From Devosia sp. A16 (GTDB taxonomy: Bacteria; Pseudomonadota; Alphaproteobacteria; Rhizobiales; Devosiaceae), in assembly GCF_001402915.1 (NCBI RefSeq), contig NZ_CP012945.1, forward strand, positions 2,395,501-2,459,500: 64,000 nucleotides of DNA, given 5' to 3'. The translations under genes were made by a program, and so were the position numbers. Below, in pieces: positions 26,101-35,162 of this stretch. The notes below the pieces were generated by a model. It did no database searches. It was given only the letters and a program-made list of their open reading frames with translations, and had not been told where the DNA came from. The first letter of the stretch is position 1; every line of letters starts with the position of its first letter.

Positions 26101-26355
26101 TTACTGGGGATCGAGCGGCTCGGTGCCGGCAGGCTGGCCGTTGCGCAGGGTGATCTTTTCGATCCGCATCTCCGCCTGCTTCAGCAGCGCCTCGCAATGT
26201 GCCTTCAGCGCTTCGCCGCGCTCGTAGATGGCGATCGACTCGGCCAGCGGCGCCTGCCCGCTCTCCAGCTTGCCGACGATGCCCTCGAGTTCGCGCAGCG
26301 CCGCCTCGAAGCTCATGAGCTTGATGTCTTCGGCGGTGGCGGGGGAATCGGCCAT
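26101..26355 (-). CDS. xseB: Exodeoxyribonuclease VII small subunit
   Basis: The 84-residue protein has the XseB pattern: [20 protein letters not shown], then [20 protein letters not shown], a helical hairpin ending in a coiled segment [12 protein letters not shown]. With XseA it forms a nuclease that degrades single-stranded DNA. The xseA gene is not in this window. Its length is normal for alphaproteobacteria. It lies 26 bases downstream of the deacetylase gene on the same strand and may share its promoter. A 113-base spacer separates it from the SCO gene. Confidence 0.95.
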   Translation of the reverse strand: MADSPATAEDIKLMSFEAALRELEGIVGKLESGQAPLAESIAIYERGEALKAHCEALLKQAEMRIEKITLRNGQPAGTEPLDPQ

Positions 26356-26381
26356 GTCAGTTCCTTGCGTGTGGACCGTAG

Positions 26382-27311
26382 CTAGCTTGCGGCCATCAAC
26401 ATTTCAACATGCGCCGCGGCGCCGGTGGCGAGACCGTGCCGGTCATAACCGCCCTCGAGCATCGAGATCAGGCGCCCTTCGCATACCCGGTCGGCCACCT
26501 CGGTCAAGCGGCCGGTCACCCAGGCGAAGTCCTCCGGTTGCCAGTTGAGCCCGGCGAGCGGATCGCGATAGTCGGCATCGAAGCCGGCCGAAACCAGGAG
26601 GAAATCCGGACGGAACGCCTCCAGCGCCGGCAGGATGCGGTCGGTATAGGCGGCGCGCATCTCGGCCCCGCCGCTGCCGGCCGACAGCGCGGCGTTGCAG
26701 ATGTTGCCGACCCCGGTGAAGCTGGGGGACCCGGTTCCCGGATAGAGCGGCATCTGGTGGCTCGAGGCGTAGAACACCGTAGGATCCTCCTTGAAGATGT
26801 CCTCGGTGCCATTGCCGTGATGCACGTCGAAGTCGACGATAGCCACCCGCTCGGCCCCGAACTTGCGCTGCGCCTCGCGCGCCACCACGGCGATCGAGTT
26901 GATCAGGCAGAAACCCATCGGCCGGTCGATCTCGGCGTGGTGTCCAGGCGGGCGGACGGCGCAGAACGCATTGCGGGCTTCGCCCAGGGCCACCGCCTCG
27001 AGCGCCGCAAGTCCTCCCCCCAATGCCGTCGCGGCGGCCTCCAGCGAATGCGAGGAGATGAAGGTGTCCTCATCGATCTGGCCGATACCTTCGGCCGGGC
27101 GGGCCTTGACGAGAATGCCCAGGTAGTTGGCGTCGTGCACCAGTTCGGCGAGCGTCAGGTCGGCCGAGGGTGCTTCGCGCCGGAGGAGCCGGGCGAAGCG
27201 GTCGGCGCTCAGCGCCTCTTCGACCGCCCGGATCCGGTCAGGGCGCTCGGGGTGCCCGGTCGGCGTAGCGTGGCTGGCGAAATTGGGCTGGGAGACGAGG
27301 AGGGTGGCCAT
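26382..27311 (-). CDS. Histone deacetylase superfamily (acetoin utilisation/acetylpolyamine hydrolase) protein
   Basis: The 309-residue protein is a class II HDAC-type zinc hydrolase. Visible residues are RPPGHHAE (the charge-relay His pair), [18 protein letters not shown] (zinc Asp and His), [15 protein letters not shown] (second zinc Asp) and the C-terminal EGGYD. Bacterial members deacetylate polyamines, proteins or other amides. The alphaproteobacterial form beside xseB is a common pairing. It is divergent from the threonylcarbamoyl-AMP synthase gene. The natural substrate is unknown. Confidence 0.94.
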   Translation of the reverse strand: MATLLVSQPNFASHATPTGHPERPDRIRAVEEALSADRFARLLRREAPSADLTLAELVHDANYLGILVKARPAEGIGQIDEDTFISSHSLEAAATALGGGLAALEAVALGEARNAFCAVRPPGHHAEIDRPMGFCLINSIAVVAREAQRKFGAERVAIVDFDVHHGNGTEDIFKEDPTVFYASSHQMPLYPGTGSPSFTGVGNICNAALSAGSGGAEMRAAYTDRILPALEAFRPDFLLVSAGFDADYRDPLAGLNWQPEDFAWVTGRLTEVADRVCEGRLISMLEGGYDRHGLATGAAAHVEMLMAAS

Positions 27312-27379
27312 GAGCTCGGGAAACTGTCGCTGCTCCGACAGCTTGACGTTGTGCCTGCGAGCTTGTCAAACGTCGCGGC

Positions 27380-28309
27380 ATGGCCAGCGCCGTTCATTCC
27401 GCATCCGATCTGCCTGAGCTCGCGGCGCGACTGCGGGCCGGCGAGCTCGTCGCCTTCCCCACCGAGACGGTCTATGGCCTCGGCGCCGACGCCACCAATT
27501 CGGATGCCGTGCTGAAGATCTACGAAACCAAGGGCCGGCCGCGGTTCAATCCGCTGATCGTGCATGTGGCCGATCTCGCCATGGCCGAACGCTTCGTCAG
27601 TTTCGGCCCGATGGCCCTGAAGCTCGCAACCTTCTGGCCCGGACCGCTGACCTTGGTGTTGCCGAAACGCCAGGAAGCCGGGCTCTCCGACCTGGTCACC
27701 GCCGGGCTCGACACCGTCGGCATCCGCATCCCGAACCATCCATTGGCGCTCGAACTGATCCGCTCAACCGACCGGCCGCTGGCGGCGCCGTCAGCCAATC
27801 GTTCGGGCAAGCTGTCGCCGACCACCGCGGCGCAGGTCGAGCGTTCGTTCGCCGGCCTCGTTCCAGTGCTCGAGGGCGGCGCGTCCGAGGCCGGGGTCGA
27901 ATCCACCATTCTGGCGGTCGAGGGCGACCTGGTGACGCAGCTGCGCGCTGGCGCCCTGCCGCGCGACGAAATCGAGGCGGCGATCGGCCGGTCGGTAGCA
28001 GTGGCGAGGCACGACGCCGCCATCGCCTCGCCCGGCATGCTGGCCAGCCACTACGCCCCCAATGCGACGCTGCGGCTCGACGCCGAACACGCCGAGCCCG
28101 GCGAGACCTGGCTCGGCTTCGGTCCCGGACCTGCCGGACCTAATCTCTCGCCCGGCGGCGACCTGCGCGAGGCGGCCCGCAACCTGTTCTCGATGCTGCA
28201 TCAGCTCGACGAGCGGGCGACGCGCATCGCGGTGGCGCCGATCCCGCGCCGGGGCCTCGGCGAGGCGATCAACGACCGGCTGAAACGCGCCGCCGCGCCG
28301 CGAGGCTGA
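27380..28309 (+). CDS. tsaC: L-threonylcarbamoyladenylate synthase (Sua5/YrdC type)
   Basis: The 309-residue protein has a YrdC domain over residues ~10-200: LVAFPTETVYGLGADATN, KIYETKGRPRFNPLIVHVAD, FWPGPLTLVLPK and PSANRSGKLSPTTA. A Sua5 extension of ~100 residues follows (SPGMLASHYAPNATLRLD). It makes threonylcarbamoyl-AMP from threonine, bicarbonate and ATP, the first step of t6A modification of ANN-decoding tRNAs. The presence of the Sua5 domain distinguishes it from short TsaC. It is divergent from the deacetylase and followed by an inverted repeat. Confidence 0.95.
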   Translation: MASAVHSASDLPELAARLRAGELVAFPTETVYGLGADATNSDAVLKIYETKGRPRFNPLIVHVADLAMAERFVSFGPMALKLATFWPGPLTLVLPKRQEAGLSDLVTAGLDTVGIRIPNHPLALELIRSTDRPLAAPSANRSGKLSPTTAAQVERSFAGLVPVLEGGASEAGVESTILAVEGDLVTQLRAGALPRDEIEAAIGRSVAVARHDAAIASPGMLASHYAPNATLRLDAEHAEPGETWLGFGPGPAGPNLSPGGDLREAARNLFSMLHQLDERATRIAVAPIPRRGLGEAINDRLKRAAAPRG

Positions 28310-28336
28310 TCCGGTTGTTTCTATGAAAGTGCCCAT

Positions 28337-28434
28337 CCACCAGAGTCATCCCCGCGAAAGCAGGGACCTCCGTTTAGGATGGTGCCGCAGGCAAGAAAAC
28401 AGAGGTTCCCGCTTTCGCGGGAATGACCCGGTGG
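28337..28434. repeat. Intergenic inverted repeat, family C
   Basis: Arms CCACCAGAGTCATCCCCGCG and CGCGGGAATGACCCGGTGG pair across a ~60-base centre, with GAAAGC/GCTTTC and ACCTC/GAGGT pairs continuing inward. It lies between convergent genes. The GTCATCCC-GCGAAAGC core also occurs at 63861-63963. Such elements are frequent in this order, often hundreds per genome. Confidence 0.75.
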
Positions 28435-28476
28435 AGGAAGCGAGGCGGCGGATCAGCCCGTCCGTCCGCGAAGCGC

Positions 28477-29430
28477 CTAGTTGTCCCGCACCTTGTACGG
28501 CTTCTGGTCGCGCCAGAACCGCATCAGGCTTTCGAGATCGGGGTCGGCCTGTTCGGGCAGCACGATCCTGAGCGTGGCATAGAGATCGCCGGCGCCATGG
28601 AGGCCCTTGCCCTTGAGCCGCAGCGCCTTGGCGGTGTTCACCGAGGCCGGCAGGTTCAGTTCGGCCGAACCATCGAGGGTCGGCACGCGCACCTTGCCGC
28701 CCAGCACTGCCTCATAGAGCGTGATCGGCACATCGACGCGCAGGTCTGCGCCGTCGCGGCGGAACTGCTTGTGGCGCTCGAACTTCACCGTGACGATAGC
28801 GTCGCCCGGCGGGCCCCCATAGGGCGAGGCGTGGCCCTGGCCCTTGAGCCGGATCTGCTGGCCTTCCTCGACCTTCTCGGGCAGCTTGACGTTCAGCACC
28901 TTGCCGGTCGGCATGCGCAGCGGCACGCTCTGGGCGGCGTGCGCTTCCTCCAGCGTAACCGTGACGGTGGCGTTGATGTCCTCGCCACCCATGCCGGTGG
29001 CCCGGCCCTGAAAGCCGCCACTCGAGCTGCCGGCGAACGGATCCCAGCTCTGGCTGCCGCCGCCGCCGCGGGTCGGACCACGCTGCTGGCCGCCGAAGCC
29101 GGACATGAATTCCTTGAGGATGTCCTCGGCGGAAAAGCCGCCTGCGCCGGCCCCTGCGCCCGGGCGTGCGCCGCCGCCGGCGCCGCGGCCGAAGCCGGCG
29201 AAGCGCGGGTTGCCGTCGGCGTCGATCTCGCCGCGGTCGTAGCTGGCACGCTTTTCCTTGTCGGAAAGGAAGTCATAGGCCGACGAAACCTCGGCGAATT
29301 TCGCGTGGGCCTTGGGGTCGTCCTTGTTCTGGTCGGGGTGATGCGCCTTGGCGAGCTTGCGATAGGCGGACTTGAGGTCCTTTTCGGTGACGGACCTCGG
29401 CACCCCGAGCACGGTATACGGGTCGCGCAT
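28477..29430 (-). CDS. DnaJ C-terminal domain protein, CbpA-like co-chaperone
   Basis: The ATG at 29430 gives 317 residues starting MRDPYTVLGVPRSV; the frame upstream is antisense to pdxH. Residues 1-70 are a J domain with the HPD motif (AKAHHPDQNKDD) that stimulates DnaK ATPase. A Gly/Phe-rich linker (FGRGAGGGARPGAGAG) follows to about residue 145, then the two client-binding beta domains (EDINATVTVTLEEAHA and VDVPITLYEAVLGGKVRVP). There is no Cys-rich zinc finger, so it is CbpA/DjlB-like rather than DnaJ itself. It is divergent from pdxH. Confidence 0.95.
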   Translation of the reverse strand: MRDPYTVLGVPRSVTEKDLKSAYRKLAKAHHPDQNKDDPKAHAKFAEVSSAYDFLSDKEKRASYDRGEIDADGNPRFAGFGRGAGGGARPGAGAGAGGFSAEDILKEFMSGFGGQQRGPTRGGGGSQSWDPFAGSSSGGFQGRATGMGGEDINATVTVTLEEAHAAQSVPLRMPTGKVLNVKLPEKVEEGQQIRLKGQGHASPYGGPPGDAIVTVKFERHKQFRRDGADLRVDVPITLYEAVLGGKVRVPTLDGSAELNLPASVNTAKALRLKGKGLHGAGDLYATLRIVLPEQADPDLESLMRFWRDQKPYKVRDN

Positions 29431-29538
29431 GGGTTCCTTCAATTCGGGCGGGTTGGGATTTGCTTTCGCGGCCCGCGCCATCCTATATGGCCATGCGCTC
29501 CGGGCTTGTCCAGACTGGCGCGCCACGAGGATAAAACC

Positions 29539-30174
29539 ATGCCGGCAACCACACTTACCGAGCGGCTGTTCGACGACTCCGATACCGCGCCGATCGATCC
29601 CTGCTCGCTGTTCGAAGAGTGGTTCGCCGCAGCCCAGCAAAGCGAGCCGAACGACCCGCATGCGATGGCGTTGGCCAGCGTCGATTCCGACGGCATGCCC
29701 GATGTGCGCATGGTGCTGCTGAACCAGCGCGATTCCCGCGGCTTCTGTTTCTTCACCAATTTCGAGAGCGACAAGGGACGCGAACTGCTCGCCCATCCCA
29801 AGGCCGCCTTCGTCATGCACTGGAAGACGCTGCGCCGGCAGATCCGCGTGCGCGGGCCGGTGGAGGTGGTCGCCGACAAGGAAGCCGATGCCTATTTCGC
29901 CACCCGCGCCCGGGTCAGCCAGATCGGCGCCCATGCCAGCAAGCAGTCGCGCCCGCTGGCCAACCGCTACACCCTGCTCGAGCGGGTCGAAACGCTGAAG
30001 AAAAGCTTTGGCGAGGATGAGCCGGTGAACCGCCCTGCCCACTGGTCGGGCTTCCGGGTGATCCCTCAGAGCATGGAGTTCTGGAAGGACGGCGCCAACC
30101 GCCTGCACGACCGGGTCCGATTCACCCGCACCCTGCCGGATGGCGCCTGGACCCGGCAACGGCTCTATCCGTAG
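29539..30174 (+). CDS. pdxH: Pyridoxamine 5'-phosphate oxidase
   Basis: The ATG at 29539 gives 211 residues; the longer upstream frame is antisense to the dnaJ-like gene. Typical PdxH elements are DPHAMALASVDSDGMPDVRMV, FTNFESDKGRELLAHP (FMN contacts), AAFVMHWKTLRRQIRVRGPV, SQIGAHASKQSRPL and the C-terminal EFWKDGANRLHDR with RLYP. It oxidises pyridoxamine or pyridoxine phosphate to pyridoxal phosphate using FMN. It is divergent from the dnaJ-like gene, a pairing common in Hyphomicrobiales. Confidence 0.96.
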   Translation: MPATTLTERLFDDSDTAPIDPCSLFEEWFAAAQQSEPNDPHAMALASVDSDGMPDVRMVLLNQRDSRGFCFFTNFESDKGRELLAHPKAAFVMHWKTLRRQIRVRGPVEVVADKEADAYFATRARVSQIGAHASKQSRPLANRYTLLERVETLKKSFGEDEPVNRPAHWSGFRVIPQSMEFWKDGANRLHDRVRFTRTLPDGAWTRQRLYP

Positions 30175-30229
30175 CGGCCGAACGCGGCAACGTTCCGGCC
30201 CTTGCCAATAACGTCATTGTCGTCGCAAC

Positions 30230-31444
30230 ATGCCGGTGCTGTTCGGGGGCGATGGCGTGAGCACGACGACAACATTGACAAGTGACGCGAGGATCAGTCG
30301 CGTCCCGGCCAAGTTCAGCGGCACACGGGCCGAGCTGTTCTGGCGTCTGGTGCGTGGCTATCTGCTGATGGTGCCGACCATCGGCCTCTATCGCTTTTGG
30401 GTCACCACCATGAAGCGCCAGTTCTACTGGCACAACACCAGCATCGATGGCGACGCGCTGGAATATAGCGGCACCCCGTTGCAGCTGCTGATCGGGTTCC
30501 TGTTCGCCCTGGCGGTCTTCCTGCCGCTCTATATCGCCTTGTTCTATCTCTCGACCCAGGTGGGCCCCGTGGTCTTGGCCGGCTACGGTGTCGTCGTGGC
30601 CCTGTTCTGGTTCCTGTTCGGCTACGCCAGCTATCGCGGACGCGATTTTCGGCTGTCGCGCACGCTGTGGCGCGGCATTCGTTTCGACCAGAAGGGCAAT
30701 GCCTGGGCCTATGCGACGCGGCAGTTCCTGTGGTCGCTGCTGGTCGTCGTCACCCTCGGCCTGGCTTACCCCTTCATGTCGGCCGACCTCTGGCGCTACC
30801 GCTATACCAACACCTGGTACGGCGATCGCCAGTTCGGCTTCACCGGCAGCTGGCGCACCATTGCCGGCCCGTTCTACCGCGCCTATGCCACCTTCGTGAT
30901 CCTGATCGGTGCCCTGGTGCTCGTCGGCTTGTTCACCCAGGGCCGGTCCATGGCGCTGGCGCCGCTCCTCGCCATCGTGCTCGGGTTCGGCGGCTTCTTC
31001 TACTACCGCGCCCGCGAGAGCAGCCGGCTGTTCTCCGAGGTGCACCTCGGCGCGGCGCGGCTGCGCGTCGAGATCAAGGCGCGGGCCCTCGCCCTGCAGT
31101 TCGCGGCCTATCTCGGCATGCTGCTGGTCGCGTTCACCATCGTCGGCCTGCTCGGTTACCTTGTCGCCCTGGCGGTGCAGGCGCAGTTCGATTTCACGTC
31201 GCTGGCCGGTATTGCCCGGGCCGGCTGGATCGGGGTGGCGCTCGGGCTCGGCGGCTACCTGGTGAGTCTCGCGACGCTCGGACTGATGGCGGAGGTCTAC
31301 CTCGATTGCGGGTACTGGATGCTGGTGGCGCGCGGCGCCACCATTACCGGTCTCGCGAACCTTGGAACCGTCGGGGCCGGCAACGAGGATACGGCGCTGG
31401 CGGGTGAAGGCCTTGCCGATGCACTCAACGTGGGGTCGTTCTGA
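30230..31444 (+). CDS. DUF898 (YjgN-like) integral membrane protein
   Basis: The open frame of 404 residues may really begin at GTG 30257. FSGTRAELFWRLVRGYLLMV and RFWVTTMKRQFYWHNTSIDG match the DUF898/YjgN start, where pairs of membrane spans are followed by a conserved FDFxG- or tyrosine-rich segment (here YRYTNTWYGDRQFGFTGSW). About eight to nine membrane segments are visible. Function is unknown. It overlaps the following M48 protease gene by one base. The pair DUF898-M48 protease is a recurrent operon, so the membrane protein may be a partner or substrate of the protease (inference). Confidence 0.85.
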   Translation: MPVLFGGDGVSTTTTLTSDARISRVPAKFSGTRAELFWRLVRGYLLMVPTIGLYRFWVTTMKRQFYWHNTSIDGDALEYSGTPLQLLIGFLFALAVFLPLYIALFYLSTQVGPVVLAGYGVVVALFWFLFGYASYRGRDFRLSRTLWRGIRFDQKGNAWAYATRQFLWSLLVVVTLGLAYPFMSADLWRYRYTNTWYGDRQFGFTGSWRTIAGPFYRAYATFVILIGALVLVGLFTQGRSMALAPLLAIVLGFGGFFYYRARESSRLFSEVHLGAARLRVEIKARALALQFAAYLGMLLVAFTIVGLLGYLVALAVQAQFDFTSLAGIARAGWIGVALGLGGYLVSLATLGLMAEVYLDCGYWMLVARGATITGLANLGTVGAGNEDTALAGEGLADALNVGSF

Positions 31445-32556
31445 TGGAGATCGAGCCGACCGGACGCTATTATGACGGCGTCGTGGCAAGCCGACATTTC
31501 GTCACCCTGGCGCTGACCCGCGACGCTTCGCGGCCCGAGCTCATCATTGCCGATCGCGCGACGCGAGAAGAGCTGGACCGCTGGCCGGTCGACAGCCTGT
31601 TCGAGGTCGAGGGGCCGGGCGACGCATTGAGCCTCGGCACCGTTGACCGGCCTTATGGGGCGCGGGTCAGGGTCCCCGCCGGTGAGTGGAGCGCTGCGTT
31701 GCGCGAAGCGATCCCCGGCCTCGGCCGGCGGGCGCTGCTGGCGCGCGGGCAGCAGCGGCGTATCCTCGGTATCGCAGTAGCGGCGCTTGCCTCGGTCATT
31801 GCCGCCTACGTATTCGGCGTGCCGGTGCTGGCCGGCAGCGTCACGCCGCTGGTGCCATCGGCCTGGGAGACGCGGCTCGGCGAGGGCGCCCGCCTGCAGG
31901 TCGAGGGCATGCTGAGCAACGGCCGCGGCTTTCAGGCGTGTGGCGGCGAGCGCGATGCCGGCAACATCGCCATCAGCCGCTTTGCTGCCGATGTGATTGC
32001 CGAGAGCGGCTCGCCCTTCACCCCGAAGGTGACGGTGGTGCGCTCGCCGCTGACCAACGCCTTCGCCTTGCCCGGTGGCCAGGTCTACTATTTCTCGGGC
32101 CTGCTCGACCGCACCGAGACCGCCGACGAGTTTGCCGGCGTACTGGCGCACGAGCTTGGCCACGTGGCGCATCGACACAGCATGCAGATGCTGATCGAGA
32201 GCTCCGCCACCGGCCTGCTGGTCGGTTTCGTGCTCGGCGACATGACCAACCTGTCGATCGCCGCCGCGGCCGGCGTGACGCTCATCGACAGCCGCTTCTC
32301 GCGCCAGGCCGAGCATGAGGCCGACGCCTTCGCCGGCGCCGCCGGAAACCGCCTCGGTTTTTCTCCCCTTGCCCTGGCAGATCTGCTCGAGCGGGTTGCC
32401 GCCGATGACACCATGACACGGAGCCTGGCCCTGCTGAACACGCACCCGCTGACCGACGAGCGGCGGGCCGCGCTCGAGGCGCTGCCGGTAGCGCCCAGCA
32501 CCACGCGCTCGGCTTTCTCGGAGGCCGAATGGCGGGCGATCAAGTCGATGTGCTAG
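31444..32556 (+). CDS. M48 family zinc metalloprotease
   Basis: The 370-residue protein has the HELGH zinc motif (LAHELGHVAHRHSM, His236-Glu237-His240) and the third ligand Glu in EHEADAFAG. One membrane segment at about residues 105-130 (ILGIAVAALASVIAAYVFG) precedes the protease domain, so the catalytic part probably faces the periplasm. About 100 N-terminal residues form a cytoplasmic domain with a strand-rich pattern. Relatives such as BepA and LoiP process or degrade misfolded outer-membrane proteins. It is coupled to the upstream DUF898 gene. Confidence 0.92.
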   Translation: MEIEPTGRYYDGVVASRHFVTLALTRDASRPELIIADRATREELDRWPVDSLFEVEGPGDALSLGTVDRPYGARVRVPAGEWSAALREAIPGLGRRALLARGQQRRILGIAVAALASVIAAYVFGVPVLAGSVTPLVPSAWETRLGEGARLQVEGMLSNGRGFQACGGERDAGNIAISRFAADVIAESGSPFTPKVTVVRSPLTNAFALPGGQVYYFSGLLDRTETADEFAGVLAHELGHVAHRHSMQMLIESSATGLLVGFVLGDMTNLSIAAAAGVTLIDSRFSRQAEHEADAFAGAAGNRLGFSPLALADLLERVAADDTMTRSLALLNTHPLTDERRAALEALPVAPSTTRSAFSEAEWRAIKSMC

Positions 32557-32649
32557 TTCACGGCCCTCAACAACTTTCTTGCGCGAGGCTTTGCACGAAG
32601 CGCTGCGCCGTGCTTATCCCTTAGCTCTGTTGCAGTTCCGGCCGGCACG

Positions 32650-33459
32650 ATGCGCATCCTCATCCGCACCTCGAAATGGGCGATCTGGGCCCGGCGTTTC
32701 GGTAGCCTGGCGCTGCCTCTCACCATTATCCCGGTGCTGCTGCATCGCGAGCAGCTGATCAGCAGCGCCGATTTCCTCGTCGTCGAGGCGGTCGCCGCCG
32801 CCGTGGCGGCGCTGGCGGTGTTCCTGGCGCTCGGCGCCTTCGGCCGCTTGTGGATCACCGGGGACCAGGGCTGGAGCAAGGCCGGCTGGGGGCTGTTCTT
32901 CGGTATCGTCTGCCTGCTGCCCTTTGCCTATCTCGGCTATCAGGCGATGCAGTACCCGATGGTCAACGAGGTGACGACCGACGTCGCCGACCCGCTGCCG
33001 CTGGTCTCGCCGGTGCGCGTCGCACCGACCAGCGCGGCCCTCCGGGCGCAGATCGAGGCGATCTTTCCCAATGTCCAGACGCGCAGCTATCCGATCGACG
33101 CCACCGAGATGTTCGGTATCGTCGAGGACCTCGTGGATGCACGCGGCTGGGAGGTGCGGACCCGCCGGGCGCCGCCGACGGCGCTCGATATCGGCCAGAT
33201 CAACGCCATTGCCGTGACGCTGTTCGGCTGGCGCGACGAGGTGGCGGTGCGGGTCACCGGCACGGCGCAGGGCGCCACCATCGACATGCGCTCGGTGCCG
33301 CTGGGCGGCTTCCACGATTTCGGCGAGAACGGCAAGCGGGTCGAGGAGTTCCTCCTGGCGCTGGATCAGAAGATCACCCTGACCCTGCGCGACGCCCCGC
33401 AGGCCGCTGCAGCGGCCGATACCGACAGCCCGCCCCCGCCTGCCGAAGCCGACGATTAG
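32650..33459 (+). CDS. DUF1499 domain membrane protein
   Basis: The 269-residue protein has three membrane segments in residues ~15-120, then a C-terminal DUF1499 domain (FPNVQTRSYPIDATEMFGIV, RGWEVRTRRAP, INAIAVTLFGWRDEVAVRV and GGFHDFGENGKRVEEFL). The domain is found in bacterial envelope and plant chloroplast proteins of unknown function. The tail is acidic and proline-rich. It ends in a four-base overlap with the convergent MBL-fold gene. A 93-base gap separates it from the M48 gene, so it may be transcribed separately. No function is assigned. Confidence 0.85.
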   Translation: MRILIRTSKWAIWARRFGSLALPLTIIPVLLHREQLISSADFLVVEAVAAAVAALAVFLALGAFGRLWITGDQGWSKAGWGLFFGIVCLLPFAYLGYQAMQYPMVNEVTTDVADPLPLVSPVRVAPTSAALRAQIEAIFPNVQTRSYPIDATEMFGIVEDLVDARGWEVRTRRAPPTALDIGQINAIAVTLFGWRDEVAVRVTGTAQGATIDMRSVPLGGFHDFGENGKRVEEFLLALDQKITLTLRDAPQAAAAADTDSPPPPAEADD

Positions 33460-34379
33460 GCGCTGAGCGGGAACATCGTGATGCCGAACGGGCCATGGGT
33501 AACACCGATCAGGCCGTGGTCGGCCAGATACTCGACATGCGCCTTGAGCGTCATCCGCGCCGCCGCATGCAGCGGCAGCGGCAGCGTCGGATAGATCGAG
33601 GCCAGCAGCTGGCCGATCCTGCGGGCGCCGGCATCTACCGCGGCAACCACCTGGCGGTTGCGCTCCTGCCGGTGCGCCAGCAGCGCCCGCGCATAATCCG
33701 GACCGTCGTCGATGACCCCGCCATGGGCAGGCGGATACCGGCCGTAGGCAAGGCCGATCACCTTCTCGAGCGAACTGAGATAGTCCGCCATCGAGCCGTC
33801 GGGCACCGAGACGAGCGTCGAGTTCCAGCCCATGACATGGTCGCCGGTCAGCAGCCATGGCGTGTCGACGAGGCCAAACGCCAGGTGATTGGCGCAGTGG
33901 CCGGGCGTCGTGATCGCCTCCAGCTTCACCCCGCCGATCTGCAAGGGCTCGCCATCCCTCAGCACCCGGTCCGGTACGAGGGTCCAGTCGCTGTCGCGGC
34001 CCACGGCATTGAATTCGAACAGTCGGCGCTGCCGGCTGAGCCGATGCCTGCCGCCCGACCAGACCGGCGCCGCGGTGGCAGCCCTTAGCCTCGGCACCAG
34101 GGCCGAGTGGTCGAGGTGGGTGTGGGTGAGGATGATCGCCTCCACCTCTCGTCGTCCGATGGCATCCAGCAGCGCTGCCAGATGCGTGCCGTCATCGGGG
34201 CCGGGGTCGATCACCGCCACCCGATCGTGACCGACGATGAAGCTGTTGGTGCCCTTGAAGGTGTAGGGTCCGGCATTGGGCGCGGTGACGCGCACAAGCC
34301 CGTCGGTGACGGTCACCGGGCGTCCGGTCTGTGCGTCGAACGTCGTGTTGAAGCTCAGCGCCGGCGTCTGGCCAGCCAT
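33456..34379 (-). CDS. MBL-fold metallo-hydrolase (LACTB2/beta-lactamase-like)
   Basis: The 307-residue protein has the metal motif THTHLDHSALVPRL (HxHxDH), the phosphate or metal Asp in VAVIDPGPDDGTHL, and TTPGHCANHLAF plus LLTGDHVMGW for the remaining ligands. The C-terminal helical domain (KVIGLAYGRYPPAHGG, then ARALLAHRQERNRQV) is the winged-helix-like LACTB2 extension typical of glyoxalase II-like and RNase-type hydrolases. Substrate is not determined; hydroxyacyl thioesters or RNA are possible. The gene is convergent with the DUF1499 gene and divergent from bioY. Confidence 0.92.
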   Translation of the reverse strand: MAGQTPALSFNTTFDAQTGRPVTVTDGLVRVTAPNAGPYTFKGTNSFIVGHDRVAVIDPGPDDGTHLAALLDAIGRREVEAIILTHTHLDHSALVPRLRAATAAPVWSGGRHRLSRQRRLFEFNAVGRDSDWTLVPDRVLRDGEPLQIGGVKLEAITTPGHCANHLAFGLVDTPWLLTGDHVMGWNSTLVSVPDGSMADYLSSLEKVIGLAYGRYPPAHGGVIDDGPDYARALLAHRQERNRQVVAAVDAGARRIGQLLASIYPTLPLPLHAAARMTLKAHVEYLADHGLIGVTHGPFGITMFPLSA

Positions 34380-34445
34380 TGCGCTCTCCCAGGCGAGCGA
34401 CTAGTAATCGGCGCTAGCAATGCTCCTCAAACTGAAGGATTGGCA

Positions 34446-35084
34446 ATGGCCTTGACGCTCACCACGCCGAATACCGTGCTCGGCGCGCTTTCGCCCAAGT
34501 CGCAGTCGGCGCGCCTCGTGGCAAACCTCGTCACCGTGGTGCTCGGCTCGCTGGCGCTGGCGCTGTCGGCCAAGCTCTCGGTGCCGGTGATGCCGATCCC
34601 GGTGACGCTGCAGACCATGGTCGTTGCCGCGCTTGCCGCCGGCTTCGGCTGGCGCATCGGTGTCGCCACCGTGGCGCTCTACATCGTCGAGGGCCTCGCG
34701 GGCTTGCCGGTCTTCGCCACCGGCGGCGGGATCGACTACATCCTGCGCCCGTCCTTCGGCTTCATCCTCGGCTATCTGCCGATGGGCTACATCATCGGCC
34801 GCGCCGCCGATCTTGGCGCGTCGCGCCGTATCGTGCTGCTGTTCGGCGCCATGCTGCTCGCCGACGCGGTGCTGTTTGCCTTCGGCTTCACCTGGCTGCT
34901 GGTGGTGGCCAACGTCATCGTCCAGTCGGGCGCCGCGCTCCCCGGCTGGCTCGACGCTACCAACCTCGTCGGCACCGCCTGGAACGGCGCCGTCGCCCCG
35001 TTCATCGTGTGGGACGTGCTGAAGATGGCGTTCGCGGCGCTCAGCGTCGTCGGCGTCTGGAAGCTGCTGCCCAAGCAGGGCTGA
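34446..35084 (+). CDS. bioY: Biotin transporter S component BioY
   Basis: The ATG at 34446, behind AAGGA, gives 212 residues; the longer upstream frame is antisense to the MBL gene. BioY features are SAKLSVPVMPIPVTLQTMVV (biotin-binding loop), six membrane spans, GLAGLPVFATGGG and PSFGFILGYLPMGYIIGR. It is the substrate-specific component of an energy-coupling-factor importer. No BioM/BioN gene is adjacent, so it either works alone or with a shared ECF module. A strong terminator follows immediately. Confidence 0.95.
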   Translation: MALTLTTPNTVLGALSPKSQSARLVANLVTVVLGSLALALSAKLSVPVMPIPVTLQTMVVAALAAGFGWRIGVATVALYIVEGLAGLPVFATGGGIDYILRPSFGFILGYLPMGYIIGRAADLGASRRIVLLFGAMLLADAVLFAFGFTWLLVVANVIVQSGAALPGWLDATNLVGTAWNGAVAPFIVWDVLKMAFAALSVVGVWKLLPKQG

Positions 35085-35107
35085 GGCCGTCCGTCGATCG
35101 AATTGGT

Positions 35108-35140
35108 AAGGGCCGGTCTTGCGACCGGCCCTTCTGTTTT
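35108..35140 (+). terminator. Rho-independent terminator after bioY
   Basis: AAGGGCCGGTC and GACCGGCCCTT form a perfect 11-base stem around TTGC, followed by CTGTTTT. It is the clearest classical terminator in the window and closes the bioY transcript. Confidence 0.9.
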
Positions 35141-35162
35141 GCCGCGCCGGACCGCAACTCTC

